Positions 1 to 11,859 of a DNA stretch of 64,000 bases are shown piece by piece. A program made the position numbers and the translations under genes. The notes beneath the pieces are model-generated. The model had not been told where the DNA came from and did not search any database. It saw only the letters and a program-made list of their open reading frames with translations. This DNA comes from Oryzias latipes. Its lineage: Eukaryota > Chordata > Actinopteri > Beloniformes > Adrianichthyidae. Positions within the stretch are counted from its first letter, which is position 1; each line of letters begins with the position of its first letter. Location: NCBI RefSeq assembly GCF_002234675.1, contig NC_019868.2, forward strand, positions 6,356,433 to 6,420,432, written 5' to 3'.

Positions 1-2
1 CT

Positions 3-2324
3 GTCTTTCAGAGGTTAGTTAATGACGTCCTCCGTGACTTCCTGAACCGTTTCGTATTCGTCTATCTCGATGACATTCTGATCTTCTCGCATGATCCGGT
101 TCAGCACGAAAACCACGTCCGTTTAGTTTTGTCTAGACTACTCGAAAACCAGTTATTTGTTAAGGCAGAGAAGTGCCAATTCCACACCGCGTCCATTCAA
201 TTCTTGGGGTACGTTCTTTCAGCAGGCAGCATCAGCCCTGATCCTGCCAAACTCGAGGCTGTCTCCCAGTGGGAACCTCCTAATTCACGCAAGAAACTAC
301 AACAATTTCTAGGTTTCGCCAACTTTTACCGCCGGTTCTTCCGCAACTTTAGTTGTATTGCCGCCCCTCTCACTAAGCTCACCTCCATTTCACGACCGTA
401 CGTCTGGAATCCTGAAGCCCAGAAAGCTTTTGATCAGTTGAAGTCTCTTTTCGTCTCCGCCCCAATCCTGATCCAACCTGACACCTCCAAACAGTTCATA
501 GTTGAAGTTGACGCCTCCGACACGGGTGTGGGAGCGGTTCTCTCCCAGAAGGAAGGGTCCTCTGGCAAATTGAAGCCCTGCGCTTTCTTCTCCCGCAAAC
601 TATCCCCGGCTGAACATAACTATGACGTGGGCAACCGCGAATTACTTGCCATCAAGCTGGCTCTGGAGGAGTGGCGTCATTGGCTGGAGGGGGCTACTCA
701 CCCGTTTATAGTCTGGACAGACCATAAAAATCTTGCCTACCTGCGCACTGCAAAAAGACTCAATTCACGTCAAGCCCGGTGGTGTCTCTTTTTTGACCGT
801 TTTCAGTTCACTATCACTTACAGACCCGGAAGCCGTAATACTAAGCCTGATGCCCTCTCCAGGAAATACAGCTCGGATGACGTTTCTCCTCCCTCCCCCA
901 TCATCCCAGCTACCTGCATCGTGGGCAACCTCACGTGGGATATCGAAACCCATGTCAAAGAGGCCCAAGGTGAGGAAGCCTGTCCTACATCCTGTCCTGA
1001 TGGCACTCTCTATGTCCCTACGTCCCTCAGGTCTGACGTGATTGCCTGGGGTCACAGCTCCCTGATTGCCTGCCATGGAGGGGTTCATAGGACTTTGTCC
1101 ATGCTCCGAAAAAGATTTTTCTGGCCCCACATGGATAAGGATGTACGTGAGTTTATCGCAGCTTGCACCGTCTGCGCTCGCTCTAAATCCTCCAACACGC
1201 CCCCAGCTGGTTTTCTCCATCCCTTGCCCACTCCTCACCGTCCCTGGTCTCATCTAGCGGTGGATTTTGTCACTGGGCTACCGCCTTCGCAAGGCCATAC
1301 GGTAATCCTGACTGTCGTTGACAGGTTTTCGAAGGCGGTGCATTTCATTCCCCTTCCTCAGCTCCCCTCCGCCACTGAAACGGCCAAGATTCTGGTGAAC
1401 CAAGTCTTCCGCCACCACGGCATCCCCTCCGACATCGTCTCTGATCGGGGTCCCCAATTCATATCACAGGTATGGAGAGCGTTTTGTTCTGCGCTGGGTG
1501 CCAGTGTGAGCCTATCCTCAGGTTATCACCCGCAGTCCAACGGTCAGGCCGAGCGTGCCAATCAAGAGCTTGAAGCCGGCCTCCGTTGTCTCGCCGCTCA
1601 GAACAAATCTGACTGGGCCGAGTACCTCATCTGGATCGAATACGCTCATAACACTCACCCCTCCTCTGCTACTGGCATCTCCCCTTTCGAAGCATCTCTA
1701 GGCTACTCTCCTCCTCTGTTCCCCTCCCAGGAGCTCGACCTTGCTGTCCCCTCGGTCCAGCATCATATGCAGCGCTGCCAGCGCGTCTGGGCCCAGACTC
1801 GTGAAGCCCTCCTTCGCACTAAAGAGGCTAACTGTCGTTTTGCCAACAGGCACAGGGTGGAGGGTCCCAAGTATCAAGTCGGGCAGAGGGTGTGGTTATC
1901 CTCCAATAACATTCCCATCCCGTCCACGTCTCGGAAACTGGCTCCCCGATTTATCGGCCCCTACATCATTGAAAGGATCATCAACCCCACCTGTGTTCGC
2001 CTCAAGTTGCCGGCGGCTCTAAAGGTACACCCATCTTTCCATATCTCGCAAATTAAACCTTTTTTGGACAGCCCTTTGTGCCCGCCTTCCGTCTCCCCTC
2101 CGCCCACCCGTATCATCGACGGCGCTCCGGCTTTCACGGTCTCCAAGGTTTTGGACGTTCGCCGCCGTGGCCGTGGCTTCCAGTTTCTGGTGGACTGGGA
2201 GGGGTACGGGCCTGAGGAACGCTCGTGGGTCTCCCGTTCCCTCATCCTCGACTCTTCCCTCATCGCTGACTTTTACCGTGACCACCCGGATCGGCGTCCT
2301 GGACCGCCTGGAGGCGGTCGTTGA
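3..2324 (+). CDS. Ty3/gypsy pol polyprotein, 5'-cut by window edge (RT end, RNase H, integrase, chromodomain)
   Basis: The frame is open from base 3, before any start codon, so the protein continues to the left of the window. It begins inside reverse transcriptase, with the YLDD catalytic box encoded at about 60-75 and the [11 protein letters not shown] motif of the connection following. RNase H follows (VEVDASDTG, then TDHKNL). The integrase has an HHCC zinc finger (ending CTVCARSK), a D,D,E core ([22 protein letters not shown]) and a C-terminal chromodomain near the end (FLVDWEGYG, then SWV). The domain order RT-RH-IN-chromodomain is that of chromodomain Ty3/gypsy elements. No stop or frameshift occurs in about 770 codons, so the copy is young. 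A G-run after the stop and an LTR follow directly. Confidence 0.95.
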   Translation, partial: VFQRLVNDVLRDFLNRFVFVYLDDILIFSHDPVQHENHVRLVLSRLLENQLFVKAEKCQFHTASIQFLGYVLSAGSISPDPAKLEAVSQWEPPNSRKKLQQFLGFANFYRRFFRNFSCIAAPLTKLTSISRPYVWNPEAQKAFDQLKSLFVSAPILIQPDTSKQFIVEVDASDTGVGAVLSQKEGSSGKLKPCAFFSRKLSPAEHNYDVGNRELLAIKLALEEWRHWLEGATHPFIVWTDHKNLAYLRTAKRLNSRQARWCLFFDRFQFTITYRPGSRNTKPDALSRKYSSDDVSPPSPIIPATCIVGNLTWDIETHVKEAQGEEACPTSCPDGTLYVPTSLRSDVIAWGHSSLIACHGGVHRTLSMLRKRFFWPHMDKDVREFIAACTVCARSKSSNTPPAGFLHPLPTPHRPWSHLAVDFVTGLPPSQGHTVILTVVDRFSKAVHFIPLPQLPSATETAKILVNQVFRHHGIPSDIVSDRGPQFISQVWRAFCSALGASVSLSSGYHPQSNGQAERANQELEAGLRCLAAQNKSDWAEYLIWIEYAHNTHPSSATGISPFEASLGYSPPLFPSQELDLAVPSVQHHMQRCQRVWAQTREALLRTKEANCRFANRHRVEGPKYQVGQRVWLSSNNIPIPSTSRKLAPRFIGPYIIERIINPTCVRLKLPAALKVHPSFHISQIKPFLDSPLCPPSVSPPPTRIIDGAPAFTVSKVLDVRRRGRGFQFLVDWEGYGPEERSWVSRSLILDSSLIADFYRDHPDRRPGPPGGGR

Positions 2325-2335
2325 GGGGGGGGTAC

Positions 2336-2786
2336 TGTCATGGTGGCCTGGCAGACTCCTCCCCCTCCCAGCTCTGCTCCAGACTCACAGCTGTGTCCAC
2401 TCATCTCATCCCCTCACCTGCTTCATAAGGAGACTCCTCTCAAGCATTCTTCGCCAGTTCGTTAACACTGATGGTCTTGCCTTCCACGAGTGACACCCGA
2501 GTCTTTCTACCAGCTGAGCTGAAGCTGAACTCCTCTACGCCTCCCAAGAAATCCAGCCACGCCACCCCCAAAGAACTCCTGCCACGTCAAAGCTAAGATC
2601 CAGAGCTGCCTTCTTCTTACATATCCTCCATCCTGCTGACGATCTGCTCCATCTAGTCCCACGACGCTCCACGCCTCAAGATCCGCTGGCTCCTACAAAA
2701 TAAAACCAGTTACTTTCCCTTTCACTTACTTGCCTCCTCCTTCCGGGTTACAGCATCTGGGTTTGTCACGTGATCCGGTCATGACA
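2336..2786 (+). repeat. 3' LTR of the Ty3/gypsy element
   Basis: It follows a polypurine tract (TTGAGGGGGGGG at about 2321-2332). The ends are perfect 7-bp inverted repeats, TGTCATG at the left and CATGACA at the right, which is how LTRs of fish gypsy elements end. The next bases (CTTGGAGAGC) match the repeat copy at 12345, where no LTR is present, so the element inserted into an older repeat. The 5' LTR lies outside the window. Confidence 0.88.
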
Positions 2787-3880
2787 CTTGGAGAGCTTCG
2801 TGATGAAGCTAAAGCTGTGACAAAAGCTAAGATGAAAGCAGATATTTATGCTGAGCTCATATAATTTTGGACAATAAAAGCCTCTCATCAATTATGGGAA
2901 GAGGGATGCATCCAACAATAGGAGAGAAACACTTTGAATTTGGAGGAATTATTACATAAGGGCAGGGTGAAAACCGTGAATCGTCAACCTCTACAAGACA
3001 CTAGCACCATTACAGAGGAACGTTAAGAGAATTACTGACTACATGATCGGGTCAGAAACCTCCATCACAATGCTCGGAATACGGGTGAGGCAATGAGTAG
3101 CGCTCTTCCTGTTGCTGTGGTTTTAAAAGAACTGTCTTAAAGTTTTGAATCATATGTAAGGCACAACCCAAAGTAAGGACAATATACTGTTTGCTCAGTT
3201 CAAATGAGCTAGGCATTTTTGAAGATTCAGAGAAATCACCTCCAGCTAAATCAAGGGGACAGCATCAGGATAACCATGGCGAGAGCCACTCGAGGGCACA
3301 CTCAATGGAGCAGAGACAACAATGATGCACCCAGTGACACCACTTGAAGACACAAAGACAAAGCAGATAGAGGAAAACCACACATGAAACCGGAAGCAGA
3401 TCTGGAGCTGCCTCAGCGCTGTACACCTTTGGGTTTGAGAATGAAGGAACTGCGTTTCATCATCTCTTGGTCAACGGTCATCTCTGTTGTATTACATATG
3501 TGGCAGGCAAAGGGCCACTTAATTAATATCACCTGTGTGCGCCAGCTGCTTCACTGGAAAGCTGATAAAAGCCCTTCCCCTCTGTTAAAGTTAGAATCAT
3601 TCTAAGACCCACTGCTTCAGGTTGGAACGCTCAGCGGGTGTGCAGCATCAGATGCTGTTTGGGTGCATTTTCAGCCCCAACTGGGTAGGTTTGGTATTTG
3701 CCGCTGCACCATTACTAATCTGTCAAAATGTGTTTAGAATACAGGCTGTTTTTTGCTGCTCAAGCGAGTCCTGTTTGTTGTCCTCCTAAGCTGCGGGAGC
3801 AGGTATGTGTGTGTTTGTTTTATTGGCTTTTGTTTTTTGTAGTTGTGCTAATCTACCTTTATTTGTATATACTATCATTT
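2787..3880 (+). repeat. Old dispersed repeat, copy 1
   Basis: It matches 12345-13451 in the same orientation along nearly its whole length, with scattered substitutions and indels (copy 2 has about 60 extra bases near 12890). Broken frames in the first part weakly resemble a retroelement gag (a stretch like LKELSxSFESYV), but stops are frequent. I cannot assign a superfamily. Nothing else is visible in this stretch. Confidence 0.7.
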
Positions 3881-5198
3881 GTTCAAGTGAAGGTTTTTGT
3901 GTCACAATGCAAGGAGGACAGTTCACTTTCATTCTTCTCTGTGCATTATGTACAATCAGGACGGACCACAAATATTTGGACAGAGACACATTCTTTCTAA
4001 TTTAGTTTCTGTACATTACCACAGTGAATTTTAAATAAAACAACTCAGATTGCATTAAAGTGCAGACTTTCAGATTTTATTCCATGGGTTGAACAAAAAG
4101 ATTGCATAAAAATGTGAAAAACTAAAGCATTTTTTAAACACAATCCCTTCATTTCATGTAATTGGACAATTGACTTCCATGCTATTGCATTGGCAGGTGT
4201 GGACAATTCCCTTGTTATGTCATTATGAAGCAGATAAAAGGCCTGGAGTTGATTAGAGGACTCGTGCATTTTTAAGATTTTGCGGTGAACAGTCAACATG
4301 CGGTCAAAGGAGCTCTCCATGCAGGTGAAAGGAGCCATCATTAAGCTGAGAAAACAGAAAAAAAAATGCAAGAAATTGCTACAGTATTAGGAGTGGCAAA
4401 ATCAACAGTGTGGTCCATCCTGAGAACGAAAGAAAGCACTGGTGAACTCAGCAACGCAAAAAGACCTGGGGCCTCATTTATACACGTTGCATACGCACAA
4501 AAGAAGGCGTACGGCACTCTCTACGCGATAATTGATATTTATAAAAAGCAAACTTGACGGGAAAATGTGCGGTCCTTCACGCAAGCTCTGACCCAGACGT
4601 ACGCACAAAAACGGGTGAAATGAGAAATGGCGACACCGTCGGCAGATGGAAGAAACACGTGAAAGTGAAAATGACAATCCTGCCTCTCATAAATAACATT
4701 AGGACTTCACAAAACAAGTCTTACAATTAACAGCCTACACAAACACCCGTTTGATCGATCAGCAGTGAAAAAAAAAATCAAACGAAAATTACAACAGAAA
4801 TTCAAATGAACACTTATTTGCAAAAAGAAAAGTGAAATATGTTCTGCAATATTGGCATGTAGTGCAATTCATCCTCATAAATAATAGTTAACAGAACGAA
4901 ATAATGTACAAAACTGATATTCTCATCAATGTGTCCGTCTGGCGGAGCAGATATAGATAGATAGATAGATGTATTAATTGTCCACTGGGGAAAGTTGTTT
5001 TCATAGTAAAACATTTCTTCATAAGCTACGGAATTATGGTATTCATTCATATGCCTTTGGTTTGTTTTATTTTTGATAAAACAATGTATGGCGTATGTCT
5101 CAACCATTCAGAAAGCAACAAGAAATTACATTTGCGCTGATTAATTTCCCATTTCCACGTTGATTATTAGCGACATCTAGCTTGTCAGATGCAAGTAA

Positions 5199-5402
5199 CC
5201 CTTGTGCTATCCTATGGGGTCAAGATGACCATTGACGTGTTCTCCCTACCATGACAAAGGTGGATTAAGGTGGAAAGATTTCATGTAATCCATGGACACC
5301 AGTGAAGATCACAAATCATTGAAGAAAAAAGGTTCAGAGCACTGTCTAGTGGGTCTAGATGACCCAACTACCAACGTTAAAGTGCCTAGGATAACACAAG
5401 GG
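5199..5402 (+). mobile_element. piggyBac-like MITE, copy a
   Basis: It begins CCCTTGTGCTATC and ends with the inverted complement (ataacacaaGGG). It is flanked by GTAA on the left (one base off TTAA) and TTAA on the right. The TTAA target and CCC start fit the piggyBac superfamily. It has no coding capacity, and similar copies lie at 9729, 22452, 33802 and 45805. Confidence 0.82.
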
Positions 5403-5451
5403 TTAAATGGATGGAAAGAAAATGCCCCATCACAATGCGTAATGACGCACA

Positions 5452-5660
5452 ATGGCTGATCTTGCGCTCTTAGAAGATGTGGCAAAAGGAAGAATTCGGA
5501 GTGAACGCATATTTAAACAGCAAGAAGACTTGCTGGCAAACGAGGACGAGTGGCTTATGAGCCGGTTCCGACTTCCTCGAGCCGTCCTGTTGGACCTCTG
5601 CGGGCTTTTGGGCCCGGCGTTACAGAGGAGCACTCGGAGGAACCATGCCGTGCCTGTGTC
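5452..5660 (+). pseudogene. Harbinger transposase, N-terminal fragment
   Basis: The frame starting at 5452 begins MADLALLEDVAKGRIRSER and continues with DEWLMSRFRLPRAVLLDLC, the N-terminal region typical of HARBI1-type nucleases. Around residue 68 (near 5660) the frame runs into sequence that is antisense to the neighbouring Myb-like gene, so the DDE nuclease core is absent. It cannot encode an active nuclease. Confidence 0.75.
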
Positions 5661-5998
5661 ACCCGGTGCATCTCGCGCGTCGGTGTCCCCCTCTGCCTCA
5701 GTCACCACTCCAGTTAATAGGGATTCCCCAATAATTGCCGCCAGTCTCTCATCAAGAGGGTTAGCTCCGGTGTCCCCTTTCCCCCGCCCGTGGCAGACAC
5801 ACTCTGGCGATGGAGCGCTAGACGTTTTTTTGCCTTGACTTTGATGTCCGACCATTTCTTTTTTATTTCGGCCACGGTCCGAGGTTGTGAGGCTACAGCA
5901 TTTACGGCGTCTGCCACCGTTTGCCACTCACGTGCCTTTTTGGCATTAGTAATGCCCACACTGTGCCCTCCAAGCAACATTTTTCTCCTCTTTTCCAC
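5640..5998 (-). pseudogene. Harbinger Myb/SANT-like DNA-binding protein, frameshifted
   Basis: Reading leftward from 5998, the product starts MEKRRKMLLGGHSVGIT and carries a Myb-like segment (WQTVADAVNAVAS, then IKKKWSDIKVKAKKR). This is the accessory DNA-binding protein that partners Harbinger transposase. After the ATGGGKG segment (about 5770) the family's usual continuation (LDERLAAIIGE) appears in another frame, so a frameshift divides it. Harbinger origin is certain from the flanking inverted repeats. Confidence 0.72.
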
Positions 5999-6542
5999 CT
6001 CGCCAACGATAACGTCTACTTCACATTGAGTGAAGTTACGTGTTTTTGATTTCCTCTCTGTGTTTGCGATGATTTCGCAATCAATGAATATTAACTTGTG
6101 GGCGTTTCACGGACTATTTATGGGCAACTATGGGCGTGTCATGAAGCCACAAAAGCTGCGCTACATTTAGAATTGATTGTGATTTATTAAGGGAAAAATC
6201 CGTAGGATGTGCGTCCGCACAGTTTTATAAATCCGAATATTTCTGTGCGTACGCACGTCCTATGTTTCATCCGTACGCCAATGAGGCCCCTGGACGTCCA
6301 CGGATGACAACAGTGGTGGATGATCGCAGAATCATTTTCATGGTGAAGAGGAACCTGTTCACAACAGCCAATCAAGTGAACAACACTTTCCAGGAGGTAG
6401 GCGTATCAATATCCAAGTCTACCATAAAAAGAAGACTGCATGAAAGTAGATACAGAGGCTACACCGCAAGATGCAAGCCACTCATAAGCCTCAAGAACAG
6501 GAAGGCTAGATTGGACTTTGCTCTTGTTAAACATCACACCTA

Positions 6543-9500
6543 AAACCTTCCTCCACCCACTCCGAATTGCTCATGCCTGTAGGGGACAAATCAATTCGGA
6601 AATGTTTTAATCTATTCTGCATTTATGTAAAATTTCACATATGTCTACATATTGTTTTAGACTTGGATTTTACTTTTGAGTACAACTCACATCACAAAAA
6701 CCACACTCTCGTATCTAACTTAGCTAAATCATGGTCAAAGGCTTCTCGTTAAAACCAGACACAAATAGATCACTTAATGCTTACAGACACTGCTGGCTGC
6801 AGTTATTATATTTTGGAAATTGAGACATAGACTTTATAAACCCAACGTTTCACCGTAAAAGTGCTCCTTGAAAGTAGAAATAAAAAGACAAAAAAATCCA
6901 TCGAGTTGTCATTTATATCTGTTGGTGTGTATGTACTGTACTGTAAGTGTTGGTCGGGAATGTTCTTTAATTTGTTGTATTTGTTTTGTTGTTTTTATGA
7001 ATGAGCACATGAAATATTTTTTTAGCAGGAAGTTGAAGGACCTGAAATAAGCTATGTATTGCACTTCTCACGGAAAACCAAAATACAGAAGAAAAAGAGG
7101 AAGTTTAAGGAAGAATCCATATATTCAACTGTGAGACACTTCAGTGATGGAGAGGCTAATGAGGACTGAAGACACTGTTATGTGATTCATGTGGAGTTAA
7201 ATAAAAAAGAGGTCTATACAATTCTGTGCAGTATTGTTAAAGCATATTTAGACAGTTTAACATAGAGGACATCTGCTGTTTTGAAACTGGATAAAACGTA
7301 ATTACTGTTTTTGTCTTATTACTGAATTTAGAAATATTGACATTAAAACATGAATGTTTTTGTTCTACACTGTGTGCTGTTACTTTGTTATAAAGTGTGG
7401 ACCTGGTTGACATTGTAGGGTAAGTTCAAATCCATTCCAGTCTAATAAAACTATATTTTAAAAGCTCCTTAAAAAATTCCACAAACCCAAAAGGCTTTAC
7501 ATTGGTATGAAGTCAAATAAACATACAGAAAAATAAATAATCTTTTTGTCACAAATGCCTTTACGGTATGATATGAGTTCATAACCCAAGTTAACCGCAT
7601 ATGTGAGCATCTGAGAAAATATTCTAGACATCATTCTACTTGAGTGGCCAGCCACTCTACTTTGCGGGGGGGTGTTGTTCTAACCTCTCATGTGCCCTAG
7701 GTTTCATCTAGGGACCAAAACTGTTTGTCATGTGGCGTCACCTTCTTAGCATAAATGTAAGACGCTGCAACACAAAAGATGGTTATAGAGGGGAAGTTCC
7801 TTTAAAGTGAGGGGAGGTCACCTGCTTCCTGTAGACAGTTTAGAGCTGAGAACCAGTGAGTGAGTTGCTCTGGGAGAATTGTGTGACTTACTGGAACCCG
7901 ACGTATTCTCAGCCATCTGGTGAAACTAAATCAATGAGAAATTGGAGAATGCTGGAAGCTCATACTACAGGGGCAGAGGGCATCTTGCTGATTGAGTTAG
8001 TAAGTTATTGCTGCGTTAAGACAGATTTTTAGTCAGTCCCTATCTAGTCATGAAGGCAACCATAAAACTTTATGCTACAATCACAGAGGGCTCAGAAATG
8101 CACATTCAAGCAACCACGCCCAATGAAAAGTTCATGTAAACATGTAGAAAAACAACTTTCAGCTTCCACGTTCAAAACTCTCATGTTCACTTTTCGCCCC
8201 GCAAGTTTTGAGTTTGTTTTCGAGCTCTATGTACTACATATAAACAATGAATCATATGAGCAACCATAAATTAGGATTTGAATCATATCATACTATCATA
8301 GTTTTACAAGCACTTTTATTGTCCTTCTCTCTTGTTCATAATAAATATAAATTACTTTTTGAGTTGCATTTCTTTTTTTTAATTTTAGTTGCACTATGGT
8401 TTCATGACATAATCAAATGTTGTCGAATCATCTCCACTAAAAAAAAAAGGAGAAAAAAAAAACATCACTTTGATCAAGACATTTATTGAATACTATGTCA
8501 AAGAAAAGGACGACGTGACCATTGAGGGTAACCGCCTTGTCTCACACTGCCTTCCGCTGATGGTGATGTTTATGAATCCTGGACACAACATGTTGATGCA
8601 TCGCCATGTCAAACTGACACAAGTGCTCTCTTTTAAACATCCCTAAAGACAATACAACACAGTAGCAACCTCCAAGAATAAACACAGCAGCCACAGCAAA
8701 ACAGCTATAGAGCAATGCAAATTAACTAGCACTAGAGTGAACAGAAGCAGCAGCATATATGAGAGCATGAGGCTTAATCATAGGGAGCAGGAGGAGAGGA
8801 AATGAATAAAAGAAAAACTAATCAGCAGGCTGAGAACAGGACAGTCATCCAAGAAGCAGTAAACTGTTAATTAAAAGGTGAGACAGAATCATATTTTAAG
8901 TTTGACCTGCTTAATGCCGCACTAACAACAATAGTCTAGCCAAGGGCTAATCTGGCCACGATTAACAAAAAAAAGTGTTTTTAGATTATATGAATCATGT
9001 GTTTAGGGTGGGCCTCTTCTAATATTTGAATATCCATTAATTCCGTCTTGCTCTTCAGTCTTGTCGTATTTTTGTGAACACTGCAATACTAAATAATTCA
9101 TTCCAGTTCCTTTGTTTTCCTGCAACAAAATAATATAAGTTAGTGTAATCGTTACAGATGCAAACAACTAAATATATTGTCAGGAAGGGTGGTGTAGAAC
9201 GCATAATGCATAACTTTATGAAACAAATTCTAAATATGACAAAAACACAAAGAGAATGAGCTACATATTGGTTGACATCAGCAGATGGTGGGAAAAAGCT
9301 ATACTTAAAACCACTTACAATTCAAACAATTTGAATCTAGGTATACTGAGGGTAATTAACTGATCTAAAGACTGCGGTTGATAAATAGAAACCTGAATCT
9401 GGTATACCCAGTACCTCTCCCTAAAAGGGCAAATCCCAGATGCCCCAAAACCCCTACACTGGGTGGGAGGAGGGGATTTAAAGAAATCTAACAAAACCTC

Positions 9501-9728
9501 AGCACTGTTCCAACCCTCGAGCACGTAATAAAAAAGTAGGGGCCCCAAAGAGTGACCCGACAAAATTTATTGTCTTTTGCAGCTACAAAATAACATTTCT
9601 CAAATAATTAAAAAAGAAAAAAAATGAATTAAAGGAGGGCTTTTTTTTATTTCAGATGCTTGATCAAAAGTCATTAAAAGCATTGGCCAACTAGCACATA
9701 CAATTCTAATGTGCATGTGTTATTGTAA
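6543..9728. other. Intergenic, no recognisable gene
   Basis: This is A/T-rich sequence with only short, unrelated open frames. I searched it by eye on the minus strand for the missing tail exons of the receptor gene at 10457-11692 and found none. The stretch at about 9415-9560 may be a remnant of a retroelement, but I cannot assign it. Confidence 0.5.
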
Positions 9729-9920
9729 CCCTTGTGCACTTTAATATTGGGAGTGGGGTCATCTAGACCCACTAGACAGTGCGCTGGACCTTTTTCTTCA
9801 ATGTTTTGTGATCTTCACTCGTGTCATGGAATAAATGAAATCTTTCCACTTTTAACCACCTTTGTCATAGTAGGGAGAACACGTCAATGGTCATCTTGAC
9901 CCCATAAGATAGCACAAGGG
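9729..9920 (-). mobile_element. piggyBac-like MITE, copy b
   Basis: It is an inverted copy of the same MITE as at 5199, flanked by GTAA and TTAA. It lacks about nine bases next to its left terminal repeat (CCCTTGTGC passes straight to ACTTTAATATT). It lies 540 bp from the last visible exon of the receptor A1, on its 3' side. Confidence 0.8.
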
Positions 9921-10456
9921 TTAAAAAAGGGCACCAATAGAAATTTTGATTTGCAATGGGATTCTTTATTACACTTGATAACACTTGGTAAACTTATATT
10001 ATAATGCAATTTGATCTGTCAGACCCAAAATAAATACATTGGAAAAACAAAAATGTTGTGATTCTAAGAAAAAAAAATTTCATTTTACAAAACTATAGTT
10101 TTAAATTTTATGGATTTAATGTCATGTTTAATGCTACTGTTCCTTCATATTCACTGCAGGTAGACCATTCAAAGTAAGCTAATTTTATGCATATTTATAT
10201 ATGATTTAAAAGGTTCAAATGTACACTCGATAAATCTTAAATTAATAATCTATTAATTTTCTTCAGTGCATGTAATATTTTTGCACCATTTTTTATGATC
10301 CTCTTTCTGTAAAACGGCTTAACAGCCAAAAATCAACAAAGTTATTTTGTCTGATTGCATAAGCATAATCTTTAAACGGTATGCTGCACATTATTATTTA
10401 GGTATATTCTGGATCTTGAAAAAGACTGTTTACTCAAGTAAAAATTGTAAACTTAC

Positions 10457-11692
10457 CTTTGTGTTGGACACAAACAGGCATCTTCTTTTCTTTTATTAGA
10501 ATTAGAATGACATTCACAAATACACTGAAGGTCGTCAGTGCACCAAGAACAATGACCTTCCACGACAATGCACCCTCTGGAATGAAAACATTTTTTTATA
10601 TAATTTTTGACTTGAGCTGAGGAAAATAAATAACTAAGAAGCATCTTAATGTTATCTGGGCTTTCAAAGATTTTTTTTCTCTCAATGACTCATCAATCTT
10701 CAAAATGTTTCTTTTATTTATATTTTAAATGTCCAAAATCTCTGAGCAGTGCTGCATTTATGTTGGTCTGTAAAACGTACTTATCTGTACTTCAGTCCTT
10801 TCACCAAACAGGATTTCTCCACACGAGAGCACAGCACAAGAGTAAAGGCCAGAATCCGAGGAGTTGTGTATGGTTTTTGACAGATGGTAGTCACATCTTC
10901 TCTTTTCTTGAACATCACACTTGGAAGTGGTTGTGTGAATGATTTGTGGACCAGATGCTGATGCCGCTTTGTACCAGTACACTTGGTGTTCACTTGCACA
11001 CTCTGTTGGATTCTCTTTGGTTTTTGAAATAACTGAACATTGAAGATTGACTGTGTTTCCCTCCTGGACCAACTCCACACCTGGACCTTTTTCCACGTTG
11101 TTGAATATGTGCTTAGTTTTAGGATCTGTGAGATTCACAAATAAGGAATTATAAAAAGAAATATCAGTGATTGGTTTAATAAAAAAATACATCAAACATC
11201 TTTTACCTTTAACAACTAACAAACTGCCATTGATGAATTCCATGTTGTATGAGGATCCAGCCTGACAAAAGTATGTCCCTTGATCTTCTTTGCTGACATT
11301 TTTTATGATAAGAACATGTTCTTGACCAGTTTGAGTGGAAATGAATCTGGAGGAGTCAAACTCGTTTTCAAGATGTGGTCCTCCTCCAGGGGTTTTTGAA
11401 ATTAACTGGATCTTATATCCAAACTGGAATTTAAACCAGTAAAGCAACCGTTGATCAAAGCCAGTTGCTGAACATTTCAGAGTCACATCATCACCAAGTT
11501 CACTTTCAAAAAAGAAGGCGGGTTGAGAAAGTTCCAGGTTTGAAGGCATCGCTAAAAAAAGAGAAACCAACCAATTAATTACAAAATAGCAGTTTTGGAT
11601 GAATGTGGTAGAAAACTCAGTTTTACATCGTACAGCATAGGATATAACTTACATAATGCACCAAGAAGGATAAAAACAGCCAGTCCTCTCAT
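10457..11692 (-). CDS. nitr: NITR-like receptor A1, 3' exons not found
   Basis: Predicted cell-surface Ig-superfamily receptor. Exons by splice sites: 11692-11653 (signal peptide MRGLAVFILLGAL), 11551-11207 (V domain, 115 codons), 11125-10781 (I domain, 115 codons) and 10576-10457 (transmembrane). All junctions are phase 1 with GT-AG ends. The V domain has its cysteine pair (LKCSATG, TYFCQAG) and core Trp (LLYWFKFQ). The I domain has six cysteines and a J-like FGERT, the pattern of NITR I domains. The helix is around VIVLGALTTFSVFVNVILIL. The exons match A2 (18698-25470) in length, but the two tail exons of A2 have no counterpart on the 3' side down to about 6.5 kb. Reading through the exon 4 donor would stop after eight residues, at 10434-10436. 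It may be a tail-less receptor or a truncated copy. A related teleost V-type receptor family is possible but less likely. Confidence 0.75.
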
Positions 11693-11791
11693 TGTGGCAC
11701 AGCCTCTCTCTTGCACATCTGAGGTCTCCCAACTCAAATGAAGATTTAGTCATGAGCTGAAAAAACCTTTTACAAAGTGGAAATTGCAATG

Positions 11792-11796
11792 ATTGG
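11792..11796 (-). promoter_or_regulatory. CCAAT box upstream of A1
   Basis: Reading on the minus strand the site is AGCCAATCATT, 100 bp before the A1 start codon. A candidate ETS motif (CAGGAAGTAC) lies about 30 bp further upstream. The whole block from about 11693 to 11850 is closely similar to 18540-18697 ahead of A2. The context fits an NF-Y site. Confidence 0.5.
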
Positions 11797-11859
11797 CTGA
11801 AAGAGAGAAAATGTACTTCCTGCTGTTTTGTTGAGTGTTTGTCCTTTTATTTTGGTTGA

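Larger units (their letters stand above)
4469..6289 (+). mobile_element. PIF/Harbinger-like DNA transposon, internally deleted
   Basis: The ends are inverted repeats, GGGCCTCATT at the left and AATGAGGCCC at the right, continuing imperfectly with 'gtacgcac'-type words. A 3-bp duplication CTG flanks it (4466-4468 and 6290-6292); the overlap would also allow a 5-bp CCTGG reading. It holds the start of a HARBI1-like transposase and a Myb-like protein gene in opposite orientations, the usual Harbinger gene pair. The two are fused tail to tail near 5660, so most of the transposase has been deleted. It is nested in a Tc1 transposase gene and itself contains a piggyBac-like MITE. Confidence 0.85.
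3955..6542 (+). mobile_element. Tc1/mariner-like element, 5' half, split by a Harbinger insertion
   Basis: The left part has the 5' end of a Tc1-like transposon with the N-terminal helix-turn-helix of the transposase (about 4366-4465: EIATVLGVAKSTVWSIL, then KRPG). The frame resumes at about 6290 (GRPRMTTVVDDRR, then SKSTIKRRLHESRYRG) and ends with a stop at 6543, so the catalytic DDE part is missing. Removing 4469-6289 and one target duplication rejoins the two parts in frame. No right terminal repeat was found. Confidence 0.8.

Noticed and set aside
765-1253. 162-codon minus frame opposite the gypsy pol gene
   Set aside because: Antisense shadow of a strongly conserved integrase/RNase H frame; no domain of its own.
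10781-11080. 99-codon minus frame inside receptor A1 exon 3
   Set aside because: Shifted frame of the I-domain exon; the same shadow appears at 19310-19609 in A2 because the exons are nearly identical.
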